The notes beneath the pieces are model-generated. The model made no database searches. It was not told where the DNA came from and saw only the letters and a list, made by a program, of their open reading frames with translations. DNA of 64,000 bases from Thermomucor indicae-seudaticae (lineage: Eukaryota > Mucoromycota > Mucoromycetes > Mucorales > Lichtheimiaceae). A program made the position numbers and the translations under genes. Where the stretch lies: NCBI GenBank assembly GCA_000787465.1, contig JSYX01000110.1, forward strand, positions 1 to 64,000. The letters run 5' to 3'. Of the stretch, positions 36,903-48,006 are shown piece after piece. The first letter of the stretch is position 1, and each line of letters starts with the position of its first letter.

Positions 36903-38975
36903 ATGAGAGTTTCTCAAGTGTTTCAAACCCATGCGGCGCCAGAGTGGATAGACGAATATGTTGCGTGAGTACTACCTGTGCCAGTTTTGCAGTCAGAAAG
37001 TCCTTGCTAAGGCCCCTCAAGTGATGACTACCTCGATGGTTTGGATATTGCAGATGAGGCTAAAAAGGGGAGTCTGAGATCACCCGGGAGGAGAGGAGTA
37101 CTGTAGCGCGACGAGCAGGCTTTTCGCTGCAGCCGTGGTTGAACAGCTCCAGAAAGTATCCAGCTTTTATATCCACAAGAGCACTGCTCTTCCAAAGCCA
37201 GCTGGAGCGGGTAAAATCCATTGCGACGCAAAGGACAGCGGCAGGGCAGATGGAGACGGAAAAAGGGAGGAGGACGGTTGGGGGAAGAAGGACGCAGTTC
37301 ATCAGATCAGTCATCAATGGATATGGAACATTTACACTGGAGATACGTCGTGAGCTTGCTTGCCTTTACCACTCAAGTCTGCCATCTCCAGTCGTACATT
37401 GACCTGAATCGTCTTGCTTTCGAGCGGATAACTTGAAAAGCACGATCGGGTTTTAGGTGGAGACATGCACAACACGCTGTATACCCGGCAAGTCCTGGCT
37501 TCAAAGCCGTTTGTCCGAGAGACAGCTGTTTGGCTTCAGGCTTTGATCACCGAACTTTATGCAGACAGTGTTGACCGCACAAACGCGTCCACGACAAGAT
37601 GAGCTCAGTGTTTCTGTGTGCCATGACTATCTGTATCCAAAAAAAGTTGCAGGTCAACAACAAACTACGTTGGTCCATTGTTTGTTTCTTGTCGAGTGTG
37701 ATTGCGCCTTTGCTGTCCTTCTGAACGTCAACACGTTTGGATCTGCACGCGAGAACCGATGTTTCTCGCTTTTGGTGTTTGCGGCTGTTCTCTGGGCCAC
37801 GGAAGCCCGTGCCACTGTATGCGACCTCCGTTCCTGGTTGTGCGCTTGGGCGTACTGCATTCTGCCGAGGGCGGCGGCGTTATCCAAGTTGCGGGCTTGC
37901 GAGAGCATTCGCATCGCACATTCTTTGTCTCGCAGGCATGCGTCCTTGGCGGATGCTGTTGGCCGTGATGTTTGTGGCTGCGTTTTTGAGCATGTGGATA
38001 TCGAACGTCGCTACGCCTGTGCTGTGTTTCTCCTTGATCGATCCGATCCTGCGCACGCTACCTTCAAGTTCGTCGTCTGTCGGGCCATGCTTTGTACTTG
38101 GGATTGCTCTGGCGTCGTGCATTGGCGGTATGACGTCGCCGCAGAACATCATTACGTTGCAGTATATGGATCCGAATCCGGGGTGGGGCCGATCGGTTCG
38201 CGGTGGCGTGGCCGGTGTCGACGCTTTCGGGCCTGGGTTGCCTGGGGATTGCTTCTGATAGTCTATCGTCCAGACCGTGCCTGGCTGAACACGGTCAAGC
38301 CGACGAGATCGGATCTCTGCAAGTGCTCGTGCTTACCATTACTGCGACGACGATCGTATGATGGTGTCTCGAGACGACCATCCAAGACGGTATCGGCAGC
38401 GCTGGTGTGATTGCAGCCATTCCACTATCCTCGTTTTTTCGGCACTGGTTTGCTGGGAAAGGACGACCTGCATTCGTTTCAATGGACAGTGGTGGTGAGT
38501 TTTTTTTTACTTGCTTCTTCTTCTTTCTGCAAAGAGCTACATAAAGAATTGCAGATATTGGCACAGGGCGGTAGGTCATGCAGCCTGGTTTGCTGGAGGA
38601 TATTGCACTCCACATCAAGACGGCCGTGGCCAATGTGGCTGTGATCTACATTCTTGCGATCTTTTGCCTGCTGGTCGTTGTCTTTGCGACGTTTGTATCG
38701 CATACCGTGGCTGCGTTGATCGTTGTCCCGATCGTGCAGCAAGTTGGCAAACAGCTTCCTGCACCGCACCCAAACCTGCTTGTCATGGGAGCTGCTCTTG
38801 CGTGCTCGGCCGCGATGGATATCCCAACATGTCGGCCATGATGCTTGAGGATCTGCAAAAGCAGGCTTACCTGACCACGCGCGACTTTCTATTCTGTGGC
38901 ATACCAACGAGCGTCGCCTGCACCGTGCTGGTCGTTACCCTGGGTTACGGTATCATGGTCGCGATGGGCTATTGA
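36903..38975 (+). pseudogene. Decayed SPX-SLC13 phosphate transporter (Pho87/Pho90/Pho91 type)
   Basis: Recognisable pieces of one transporter appear in order, but in changing frames. The SPX part has a start like MRVSQVFQTHAAPEWIDEYV, then VVEQLQKVSSFYIHK, FQSQLERVKSI and SYIDLNRLAFERI. The transporter part has ARENRCFSLLVFAAVLWATE, PLYATS, AAFLSMWISNVATPVLCFSL, ASCIGGMTSPQNII, NTVKPTRSDL, FFGTGLLGKDDLHSFQWTVV, ATFVSHTVAALIVVPIVQQV, HPNLLVMGAALACSAAMD, NMSAMMLEDL and LGYGIMVAMGY. At least five frame changes and one small deletion (after SAAMD) separate them, too many to be introns because the joins lack splice sites. An intact copy would take up phosphate with low affinity under SPX control. 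The frame changes could partly be sequencing errors. Confidence 0.85.
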
Positions 38976-39678
38976 TTTTTTTTTCGTGTCTATAGTAAAT
39001 GCTGCATTAAGTAAAATGCTTCAAGGCTAAACTTTACTACGCGATTACCCGACACCCGCGGGCTTTTGGGAACCCTTAAAACATGGGTCTGAAGAAGAAT
39101 ATAGTAAAAGAGAAACTCTAATTTTATTTAACCAGCGGCATACATGTCTAGCACGTAAAATCACTCGATGTAGCACTTGCACCCAATATATTGTTTCCCA
39201 TATGTCAGGCATTGTATGCGTGGGAATCCATTGATGAACATGTCCAGTTGCTGGGTGATACATAGAAATCTGTCAAGTGAATGGAACGGAGAATCTTCTT
39301 TTTTTAGCGTTGGAACGGAAAGAATATCCAAAAAGGGTAAAGCTGATTATGAAAAAAAGAAGTCCAGCGTATCACTCACAGATCAGTGGGGGCCTGTGCG
39401 CTATGGTTACAGAAAAGAAAAGCAGCATAACTTTTTGTTTTCTGTTAGTTTTGGTTTGTTATATGTACGTATTGCCGTCATAAAAACTATCATACAAATG
39501 AAGAAGAAGAAAAAACTTGAGTGTGCAGGAGAAAGGAAGGAAAACCAACAACAACAACATGAACAAGAAAAGAGTGTGGTGAGTGAGTGAGTGAGCGGGG
39601 TTATAAGGAACTGGAATGGAAAAAATGACAGGACTGGAGAGGAAGAGGAAAAAGGAAAGTCTGTGCGGAGATATGGGT
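38976..39678. other. Intergenic spacer between convergent loci
   Basis: Purine-rich DNA with GAAAAAAAGAAG-like runs. It should hold the 3' ends of the pseudogene and of the beta-trefoil gene. No open frame is supported. Confidence 0.45.
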
Positions 39679-40831
39679 TTAAGGGGAAGCCAAAGATTGT
39701 TCACAGAGCTGAACAACGAAACGAGGTGCCAATCCCAGCACAGTGTCTTTGTGATTGCTCAGCTGATGGTCCAATATCCGGAGTGCCTGCATGAGCAAGA
39801 TGAGCACGCAATCCCACCAAAGATGCAGATGTATCATATTACCTCAGCTTGTGCCATCGACTGAATGTGTGTCCTGGCCTTTTCAACATCGTGCGAAAAC
39901 TGATCTGCATTGGTCTGCTCCCGCTTCCATTTCTGCCAAGTCTCGAATGCTGCAGCCATCGCAATCGTCTTGTCACTTCACAATTGCGTTATGAGTTTCT
40001 AATGCATAACAAGAATGTCCGATCTGTCTTACCTGACATGCATGTTTCGCTCGACATAGACCGTCTGATGGGAGTCCCTAAAGGAATCCAGCGACAGCAT
40101 CGTGACCGAGCTCTGTGACCCTCGTTTCGCGGGGCTTAGACCATGTGCAAAGTATTCCGCAAGGTCCGCGGACACGATCGGTGATGAGGACGCAGTCGAC
40201 GTGGACGGAGTAGGAGCGGCGGTCGAGATGGGTGAGCTAACCGAGGCGATCGGCGATACTGGCTGCTGCTGCTGTTCAATACGATCGATTTCAGACATTG
40301 AGACAAGTTCCCACCGTTGGTTATCGTTGTCGATAGACTGATACGGAAACAGAATAAGCTTGCCCTCCGATTCCGTCTGCTGGATATCCAGGACCCAGTC
40401 ACTATTGGATACCGAATAGATGACACTGCCTGGTTGCTGACGGCCAAACATATCCACCGCATCGTTGCGGACACCCCAAAGCTGGTTATGCGCTTCTTCG
40501 ACCGGCTTGGCATCGTACAGGCAAATCTCGGTTTCTTGCATCAGACGTAACCGACCTGTAATGGAAACAATAGTTTAGTGGGTTTTGCCACCCAAAGCGG
40601 TTTCTTTTTTTTGTGAGACCAGACCGCACCTTTGCGGATATCGAGGACCAAACCCGTTGCTTTATTGCGAATAAACTGGCCATCCCAGCGCCACAGTTCT
40701 TCGTCGATTCGCCGAAGCGGACGGACCCAGACTTGCGATCTTTTTCGATCCTGTGTGTCTGTGGATGCAGTGACCACATTGCCAGTCGAGATCGAGCGAA
40801 TATACATCCAATCTTCAGGGCGCTGGTTCAT
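39679..40831 (-). CDS. Beta-trefoil (ricin-type lectin fold) protein
   Basis: A 321-aa protein is encoded by exons 40831-40630, 40555-40033, 39975-39843 and 39786-39679. Residues 1-150 show three trefoil-like repeats with QxW-type ends: DEELWRWDGQFIRNKATG, AHNQLWGVRNDAVDMF and NDNQRWELVSM, each near a DIxQ or LDI strand. This fold usually binds sugars. There is no signal peptide, so it is probably cytosolic, and there is no enzymatic domain attached. A Ser/Thr/Pro-rich linker follows (about 160-210), then a helical C-terminus with AAAFETWQKWKREQ and ALRILDHQLS. The sugar-binding residues of each repeat are not clearly preserved, so binding is unproven. Confidence 0.7.
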
Positions 40832-42682
40832 TGTATGTGTGTGAAAGGGAGTGGAGAGAGAGAAAAAGGTTTGGAAAGCAAGTAGGTGGGGTCAAGGTCG
40901 GCATTAAATGGGTGGCCAAATGGCAATTTCCGTTATAGAATTTACCTTTTTTGGTAGATTGTGTTCACCGCACCTCAAGTACGACAAGAAGCTTGTCTTC
41001 TATACTGTCCCCCTTCTTCATATGCTGACCCGTCGGAATCGCCGCTCAACCACACCCCCTGTTCCGCACACTAATGGACGGACGATCCAGAACCTTCTTG
41101 CATCTCCCCCAAAAAAAACATCCTGAAGGGGGCCAGGTAGAAATGTTGATCTCTTTACTGATTCTCTTGTAAACATTTGCTTATTATTCCATTGTGGGGT
41201 AAATATTGTGATTATCAGTTGGTGGCAGTCGTGGTCAGTGCCCTGTTTTGTATAATCTCCGATGATCTTTTCGTTCGACCGTGCGTCTATTCTTGACAAG
41301 AATCCAATTCCCGCATGTGAATTTCCTTCCATTATCCCCGTTTTTTGACGTTGTTCATATGGGGTGGCTCGATAAAGTTTTTTTCATGTCAATCTGAAAC
41401 ACATCCAATCGGTAGCATCTCAGAGTCAAAAACTGACTATTGTCAGGAAGGGACACGTCCCTTAAGCAAGCTTGATGATCCCCAGGAGAGCCCCTCAACA
41501 ATTCAATTCAAAGAGTATGAGTCAATCCAATTCAAACTCTATTACTAAAACCACCGTACATTTTGAAGGACATTTTCACACATTCTTCTCTGGATCTCTT
41601 TCTGAATTCACGTGTAGACGAACTCGAGGCCATGACCAGCAAAGTGGGTCGCACACCCCCCCTTACGTACCGTATAATCTTATAACCGACAATGGGGCCG
41701 TCGTGAAAATAAAAATAATCGAAAGCCAGGAAGTGAGTCCGACAAGCTCAAAGACAGTCTGGATGGGTGGGGGCTTTATTTAGATTGTGGATCCACGGTC
41801 CCCAACAAAAAGAACTCTTGCAAAGTTGGTTGCTTCATGTTGGGTGGACCAGCACGATCTGCACGGATCCACTTTGAACTCATCCAAGCTCAATGCGTTT
41901 AAACCAGACGCATCAACAGGTTCTGACTGGTATATCTTGTATTCATTTATCCTGCAAAGCATCTACAAGTGGCTGGATCAATCCTTTGACTTGGTGCCCA
42001 AAGTTCATGAATAACCCTAAATGACAGCGGCCCCCCCCCTTTAGATTTGTGCCTTTATTTCTCAACTAATGTTCTTTACCTGTGTTGGCTGTTGCATCGG
42101 CTACTAGAGTGATGATCAGCGGATGGTGATCAAACTGCACGACCTGATATAGACTATAGACGCTGACGATGCATTGATTTTGTCCCAGACCAAGTTTAGA
42201 AGCCTAACAAAAGCCGCATCGTTACTCCTCCCGCGCGAGTAACACAAGGTTTCTGTTATGCCACATGCCTGGTTGTTGGCTACAGCAAACGTGGTGGGTA
42301 TGGAAGGGTCGGCCACAGTCGCGGGGGCATCAGAGGAAGTGCCTACATGCATAAAACGGGTCAATGGAATGAATGTTCTTGGTCCGAAACGCGATGGCAG
42401 AGCTACATTTCAGAATGACAACACCATCTTTATCTGTCACGAGAGCAGCCTTGAGTCCTTGGGTGAATACTTGCTGGCACAAATCCTCAAAGCTCTTTTC
42501 AATGGCCATTGAACAGCAAAAGTCTTGAAAACCAACTCAAGGTCTCTTTTTTTCCCTGCTGTACCAATAGCCAATCAAAATTCGCGAATACGCAACGCAT
42601 TGTTTCACTACTGTATCAAGGAAACAAAAGCGTTCTATATTCACTCTCTCTCCCGCAGTCATTCATGAGCTTCTTTATATTT
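40832..42682. other. Intergenic, low-coding region
   Basis: This 1.9 kb holds the promoter of the beta-trefoil gene, a possible broken open frame (41472-42014) and a C9 run at 42031-42039. Open frames on both strands at 42116-42512 overlap each other and show no domain. Confidence 0.4.
41472..42014 (+). pseudogene. Possible broken open frame, one in-frame stop
   Basis: One frame stays open for about 180 codons except for a single TAG at 41781-41783. The product before the stop is Ser/Thr-rich with ITDNGAVVKIKIIESQEVS. After it comes DPRSPTKRTLAKLVASCWVD and a hydrophobic WYILYSFILQSIYKWL. It is not recognised. It could be a decayed gene, an unspliced pair of exons, or chance. Confidence 0.25.
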
Positions 42683-42735
42683 AGGATAAAGCCTAGAATA
42701 CGTGGACGTATCACGCAAAGATGTGTACCATTTCT
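42683..42735. repeat. Left half of the LTR-like repeat
   Basis: It begins AGGATAAAGCCTAGAATA, matching positions 1-19 with one substitution. A looser match follows with CAAAGATGTGTACCATTT against the AAAGAAGTGTACGATTT of the first copy. Similarity fades after about 42735, and the TATA and hairpin section of the first copy is absent here. The matching right half is at 47305. Confidence 0.55.
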
Positions 42736-43343
42736 AGTCGATCTTTCTATTCGCTCGGGGGCATGAATTTGCAAAGAGGAACGATGGGAAATATGCAATT
42801 TATTGAAAGAATTTGTAAGCAGGCGAATGATAACCAAACATGTTACAGTGAAGTGGCGACTGGTTAACTTTATTTTGCGCGAAAGAAGATAACGCTTGGA
42901 CGATCATTTCGATCGCAGCTTTGAGCTAAGGCCCGTTCAATAGCTTCGAAGACATGCGTTCATGAATCTGTTCTGCTAAAACAAGCCTTGAATGCGCGAG
43001 GGCAACGCGCTTCACTTGGTACAAACTATCGAAATGATCACTACAGAACGCCGTTTGAAGCCTGCAGGTCAAAACCAGTCAGAAGGGGGTCAGCGATTAT
43101 TGAGGAAACTTACTTGAAGGAAAGCGTCTCCATCACAGGAGTATGTGGCCGCATTGCGCCGTACCAACCAATATGACACCGGTGCTGTCTTCTGAAGCTT
43201 GTCTTCACAGTCTGAGCCTGCCACGCAGCAATGACTAATGACTGGCTATCTGGCTTTCAAATTTTGTAATAAAAAGTAATGCAGACGTTGACTGCTGCGG
43301 ACCCACCTCTCCGTCCCTTGTACTTATCTCGTGTCAAACTGTC

Positions 43344-46300
43344 ATGGACCCATCCAAGAAACAAGATCAATTGCCGCGCGACTTGGCTTTGCCTCGTCCT
43401 ACTGCTTCTAGCGAAGCCTCTGGCCCTGCTTCTGGCCCTGGACCCGCGCTCCCTAGTGGTTTCGTACAAGCTCCTGCGCCCGGGTTCGCGCCTTCTGGTG
43501 ACTTTGAACAGGTGCCTGGCGCTCCATTCGCGCTTCCTGCATCAAGTGGCGCAATGCAACCCGTCGATTCCGAAAACGCTTTGGCGTCCATGGAAAACCG
43601 TGCCATTGCAACAAACCAGCTGCTGCGGTGTGTTGAAAGTACACGTTCAGGTGAGAGAAAGATTTTGCTTGGATCTCGCGCAATGTCGTGTTTGCTGAGA
43701 TTGCGACGCGTAGACGCGGACAAGTACAAGATACGTATCTCAGAGCGCGCTACCAAGCTCCAGCAAGCCGAAGCGGACACACTTGAAACGGAGAAGAAGA
43801 TCACTTTTTTGGAGGAATCTCTTCGTGCGATGCAGCAACAGCCCTTTGGTGCGCAGCAAGTGCCGGCCGAACGCGAGGTACCTGTTCGCTTTTGACGCAA
43901 AACCTTGCGTTCGAGGCTTACCGTTTTTCTTTGTTTTCATCTAGAACCTTTTGAAACGGATTGAAGTGCTGCAAAAGAAGGCCAAACGGAGGTAATATAG
44001 GGATTGTTTCTTATTGAAGGGGCGGAGCCAGTCTAAAAGGAAACCTCTCATTTTAGTAAAACCTTGGCTCGAAAGCATCAGTTGGATTTCGCAGCCGCGT
44101 TGAGAAAAAGTTTCGTCAAAAGCAATGCAAACAGCAAGTTGAGGAAGGAGTTGTCAAAGTTACATCATACGATTGAGGGTCTGAAAGTTGATAAGACGGA
44201 ACTGGGTATGACATCAGAGATGCAGAAACAGCAGCTAGCCGAACTGGAAGGAGAGTTGAAGGCGACAAACGAGAAGATGGCGGAACTGCAGAAGGAGCTT
44301 AGCAGCAACAGAATGAAAGAAGTCGTAAAGTCTGGTAGCGCGATATCGCAACCTCCCCGCGAGGCTGGCCCAAGCAATGAAGTTCAGCGGCTAGAACACG
44401 AGCTTGAAATCATCAAAACGCAAACCGCGCAGATACTTACCCTGATTGGCTCAAAATCCACGGCGACTACCCAGCAACCTGAGACGAGTAATGAGGCGTT
44501 AGTACTTGAGGAATATGTAGCGGAGAATCAGAAGTTGAAAGAAGAGAATAGTCGATTGTGCGAAGAGAAGGTTGGTAGACTTTAGACTATCAATTATCCG
44601 CATGAATCTGCTGACAGAAGTTCAAGGAATTGCTTGAGGGGAGTTTAGGGTTCCAGGAACAAACTTTTAGAATGCAAGAGAAGGTTAGTCGGAACTGTCT
44701 GATATCAAATACGCGTATGAGTCTTCTGACATGAATTCAGAGATACAAAGCGCAGAATGACAAGTTGCGAGAAGAGAATAAGCGGTTGACAGAAGAGAAG
44801 GTTGGGCGGATTTGAAGTTCAGTTATTCGTATGAACCTGCTAACATAAATTCAAGGAACGTTTTGAAGAAAGTCAGAAGCTGCTCGAAGAATGTATCAGA
44901 GAGAATGAAAAGGTGAGTCGGAACGGTCTGATATCAAGTACCCGTATGAGTCTTCTGACGTAAATTCAGCAATATCGGCATGATGTCAAGCAGTTGCAGG
45001 TTGTGATCAACAGGTTGCGGGATGAAGCGGTGAGGCAAAACTTTTTGGATTATTGCAAAGTACCGGATCCATATGAATCTTGTAACGCATATTCTAGGCA
45101 GTCCTGCAAGACAACAATCGGGCGTTGCGGCAAGCGGTGGCCGAGAAAACCGCAGCGGGTGAGGAAACGGCTGCTGTAGCCAGAAAACTTCTGCCTCGGC
45201 CTCGCCCTCGTCGCGAGACTTCTGCAAGTGCAGAGTCTCTTCTGGCTCGTCTTGCCGGAGGGTCCACTAGGACCCCGGCAACACAAGGACTTGAGCCCTC
45301 GACCTCTGTGGGGACTTCTTCACAATCAAATGAAGATGTGAAGACAAAGGCCTCTCCGACCAAAAAGCGGAAGCAAGAAGAACAAGGAGGGGAAGCCAAA
45401 CGCGCGAGACCAGAAGTTCAAGAGACGGAGCCTCCCAGAGATGGTACGAACCATGAATAGCGATGCGCGCACAGTAACATTTTTGACCTCTTGTTTCTGT
45501 TTACAGAAGTCTGCGGAAGCTTGCTTGAGAGGGTTTCTCACGGAAACCCAGAGAAAAATCACAAGGAACTGCAGGCTTTGCGCGACTGGCTTGAGAAAGA
45601 CAAACATGTTGTCACGAAACATTTCCTATCTGACCTGGAAAAGTTTTATGCTGATATTAATAGCTGCAGCAATCCATTGGCGGAAGTTGGAGGCGAAATC
45701 GAAGAACCTGAGTTCTTTGGCATGACTGATGGTTACTTTATTGAATGTCCGAGCTCTGTTGATATTCGAGAGAAGAATATGATGTGGTTCTCGTACGCCT
45801 ACGCAGAAACATACCAGGTACTTGCTCTCAGTATGGCATAATAGAGGGAAAAAACATTAACGAACAATGTGGATATAGGAAGGACTCCTGCAAACGTTGA
45901 TCGATTGGGCTGATGAACGTGCTTTTGATTATATCAAAAACGAGCAATTGACCATTGCCTGGTAAGTATACTATAAGAAATGCATAAACACATCTGTGTG
46001 ATTCTGATCATGTGACAACGTTTATAGCCGATTTGTGTGACTGCTTGCAGTCTTACTGTGCAAATCAAAACGGATGCCGGCCATGCGAAAACTCTGCTAT
46101 GGTATCGCTAGATGGTCCCTTCAAAGACAATGCTTCCCTCTGCTTCTCTTGAGCGTTTGCATGTTTAACAGAGAAGCATTACTATGGAAGGACGAACCTG
46201 ATGCGACGACGCTAGGTATGCACTTCTGTCCTTGACTGCTATTACAGCATACTGAAGCATTAATTTATAGGAGAAAACATGGTTCTTAAAGCGATACAAA

Positions 46301-47145
46301 GTGCGAGTGCGCAGGCAGATAAAGTGGTAGAGGAGGTAAACATCTGGAGAAAATGCTGAGAACGCCAGATCATTAACGTTATTGATATATAGATTTATAT
46401 CCCTCTTGCCAAGTACTGTAACTGGCAACCTATCAAGGACAGTCCTTCGCTTCTTGAACGAATCGAGGAATTCAAGACCGTTTTGGGTTGGCCTGAGTTC
46501 AAGGCATTGGCTACTGAGAACCCAAGTAAGTAAATAAGTCCTAGTGGTATTTGGGCGAAGATTTAACCTTAGTTATTATCATAGCCGCCTTTGAACATTT
46601 GAGGTTTAACTTGGTCAAAGCACTTGAAATCGCCTTTTTCAAGTTGGACAATTGGCACGAGACGTATACGAAATTTTTGCGCGAAAAGGTGGAGCCTCTT
46701 TTGACGGACGATGTTTTGGCTGATGTGGGTTTGGAGTTGATGGGTATGTCATGGAAAAGTAGCCAAAAAAAGATATTCCCTCTAAATGGCTTAATTACTA
46801 GGATCACTTGGTGGATGTGGTCTTGCAGTAAAAGACGGAACTTCATACGACGAGACGGGAGTTCAAGTGATACGCGACATGCTTTTGAACGTCCTTGCCA
46901 TGGGCAACAACGGGACTTTAGGTGAGCTATACTGCTTTTTCGGCCAATTGAACGCGAATACTGAAATGGCTTTGCAAAAAGACGATTTCAAATTACAAGT
47001 CACCGCTGCGCAAAGCTTGTTCTGGTTAGCCGACGAGAAAAAGGAACATCTATTGCCAATCATAAACTGGTACAGGAATGCCAAAGACGAATACCGGAGC
47101 CTCATCACTCGAGAATTGCACGCGGCTCTCAAGGGTAGGTCCTAA
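43344..47145 (+). CDS. Multi-exon coiled-coil protein of unknown family
   Basis: About fifteen exons are proposed. The firm ones are 43344-43877, 43945-43991, 44057-44570, 44618-44683, 44741-44800, 44856-44912, 44970-45029, 45098-45443, 45507-45817 and 45879-45961; the later ones lie near 46272-46336, 46391-46525, 46584-46740 and 46801-47145. The N-terminus is Pro/Ala/Gly-rich. A long coiled coil follows, whose centre is made of four short phase-0 exons of 57-66 nt with near-identical introns. A basic stretch, PTKKRKQ-EEQGGEAKRARPE, is a likely nuclear localisation signal. The C-terminal 400 residues are helical (TDGYFIECPSSVDIREKN, YCNWQPIKDSPSLLERI, MGNNGTLGELYCFFGQLN) and match nothing I know. 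A 63-nt in-frame intron at 43651-43713 is possible. The frame between 45962 and about 46175 is unresolved. Confidence 0.6.
44571..45097 (+). repeat. Tandem exon-intron duplication inside the coiled-coil gene
   Basis: Five consecutive introns (44571-44617, 44684-44740, 44801-44855, 44913-44969, 45030-45097) share a common plan: GTnnGnCGGA near the donor, CGTATGAnyCTnCTGAC in the branch region and AATTCAG at the acceptor. The second and fourth, both 57 nt, differ at about six positions. The exons between them are 66, 60, 57 and 60 nt, all in phase 0, and encode coiled-coil turns such as NDKLREENKRLTEEK and SQKLLEECIRENEK. This is best read as repeated duplication of one exon plus its intron. 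Confidence 0.8.
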
Positions 47146-47781
47146 AAAAAGACACACATTAACCAAAAAAGCAACAACAGCTTTGTTTGTTAGCAAAAAG
47201 TTTGTAAATATTTCTTTTGTTATTCAAACATGTACATAAAGTGTCTTTTTGTTTCAATTGTATCTTTCAGCTGTTGAGGTTTAGTGTCATTTGCATTTTC
47301 AAGTTCTCTTCGACATTACGGTTATCTTCGATCTAGATAGTAAGTGTGTGGTACCCTGAGCCCTGCAACGTTACAGAACGACCTGGTCGCTTAAGGCTGG
47401 GGGGGGGGCTGCCTCCTGCCGCTTTGCCCCATTCAAAATTGGGACACCCGGGACGGATGTTATTTGATATCGATGGAGTTATCACACTATTTGAGCAGTG
47501 ACGTGCGACAAAGCGCTACGATTATTGGCGTTGTATGGATAATTTTCACCAAATACTGTTTATTGATGTTGCTCATTCTCATGTAAAGGCAATAGCTAGG
47601 GCTCCAAGCAGCTGACGCTGCTGCTGCCTTCTTGGGTTCCTCATCGGTTGACCGTCAAGAAAGGTTGGTTTTGTACTGAGTCCCTATCATTGGCGATACA
47701 CCGGTCCCAGCACTATGCATCAGAGCGACGTCGCACTTGTAAAGCATGGTTCTCTTTTCAACCCGCCATGTCGTCGTCTGC
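47146..47781. other. Intergenic, with right half of the repeat and a G10 run
   Basis: It holds the 3' end of the coiled-coil gene, the repeat half at 47305-47368, and a run of ten G at 47399-47408. No gene is supported. Confidence 0.45.
47305..47368. repeat. Right half of the LTR-like repeat
   Basis: It starts with TTCTCTTCGACATTACGG, identical to a string near position 128 of the window. After a short deletion it ends in AAGTGTGTGGTACCCTGAGC and CCTGCA, paralleling the end of the first copy. Together with 42683-42735 it corresponds to the two ends of the copy at 1-215. Confidence 0.6.
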
Positions 47782-48006
47782 CTAGTTCTTTTCTGCAGCA
47801 TTTTCGTCGTCTGCGTTGGGCACCATGAGGGCTTCATGAAAGTCGCGCCAGAGATGCGAAGCCTGGGTAAATTCGCGGCCGATCGTGTTGATCGTCTCCA
47901 AATTGCGGTTCAGTTCTTTGAGGTTGGCGACGAGTTGATCTAGTCCTTGGGCCACTTGCTCAAGCAGGGTGCCATGCTCGATTTCAAAGGGTGTTCGGTT
48001 GTCCAT
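47782..48006 (-). CDS. DAD1: DASH complex subunit Dad1
   Basis: Dad1 is a 74-aa component of the DASH/Dam1 ring that couples kinetochores to microtubules in fungi. It is a single exon. The product starts MDNRTPFEIEHGTLLEQVAQ and continues with LNRNLETINTIGREF and LWRDFHEALM, which matches the family core (a long helix with LNxxLExxxxxGxxF and LWxxF). The size is typical. A longer in-frame start at 48162 would add a hydrophobic stretch foreign to the family and would run into the YAF9 gene, so 48006 is chosen. Its 5' end faces YAF9 across 94 bp. Confidence 0.88.
   Translation of the reverse strand: MDNRTPFEIEHGTLLEQVAQGLDQLVANLKELNRNLETINTIGREFTQASHLWRDFHEALMVPNADDENAAEKN

Noticed and set aside
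39679..40831. Reading the beta-trefoil protein as a ricin-like toxin
   Set aside because: No signal peptide and no ribosome-inactivating domain are present. The trefoil fold alone is common in harmless lectins and scaffold proteins.
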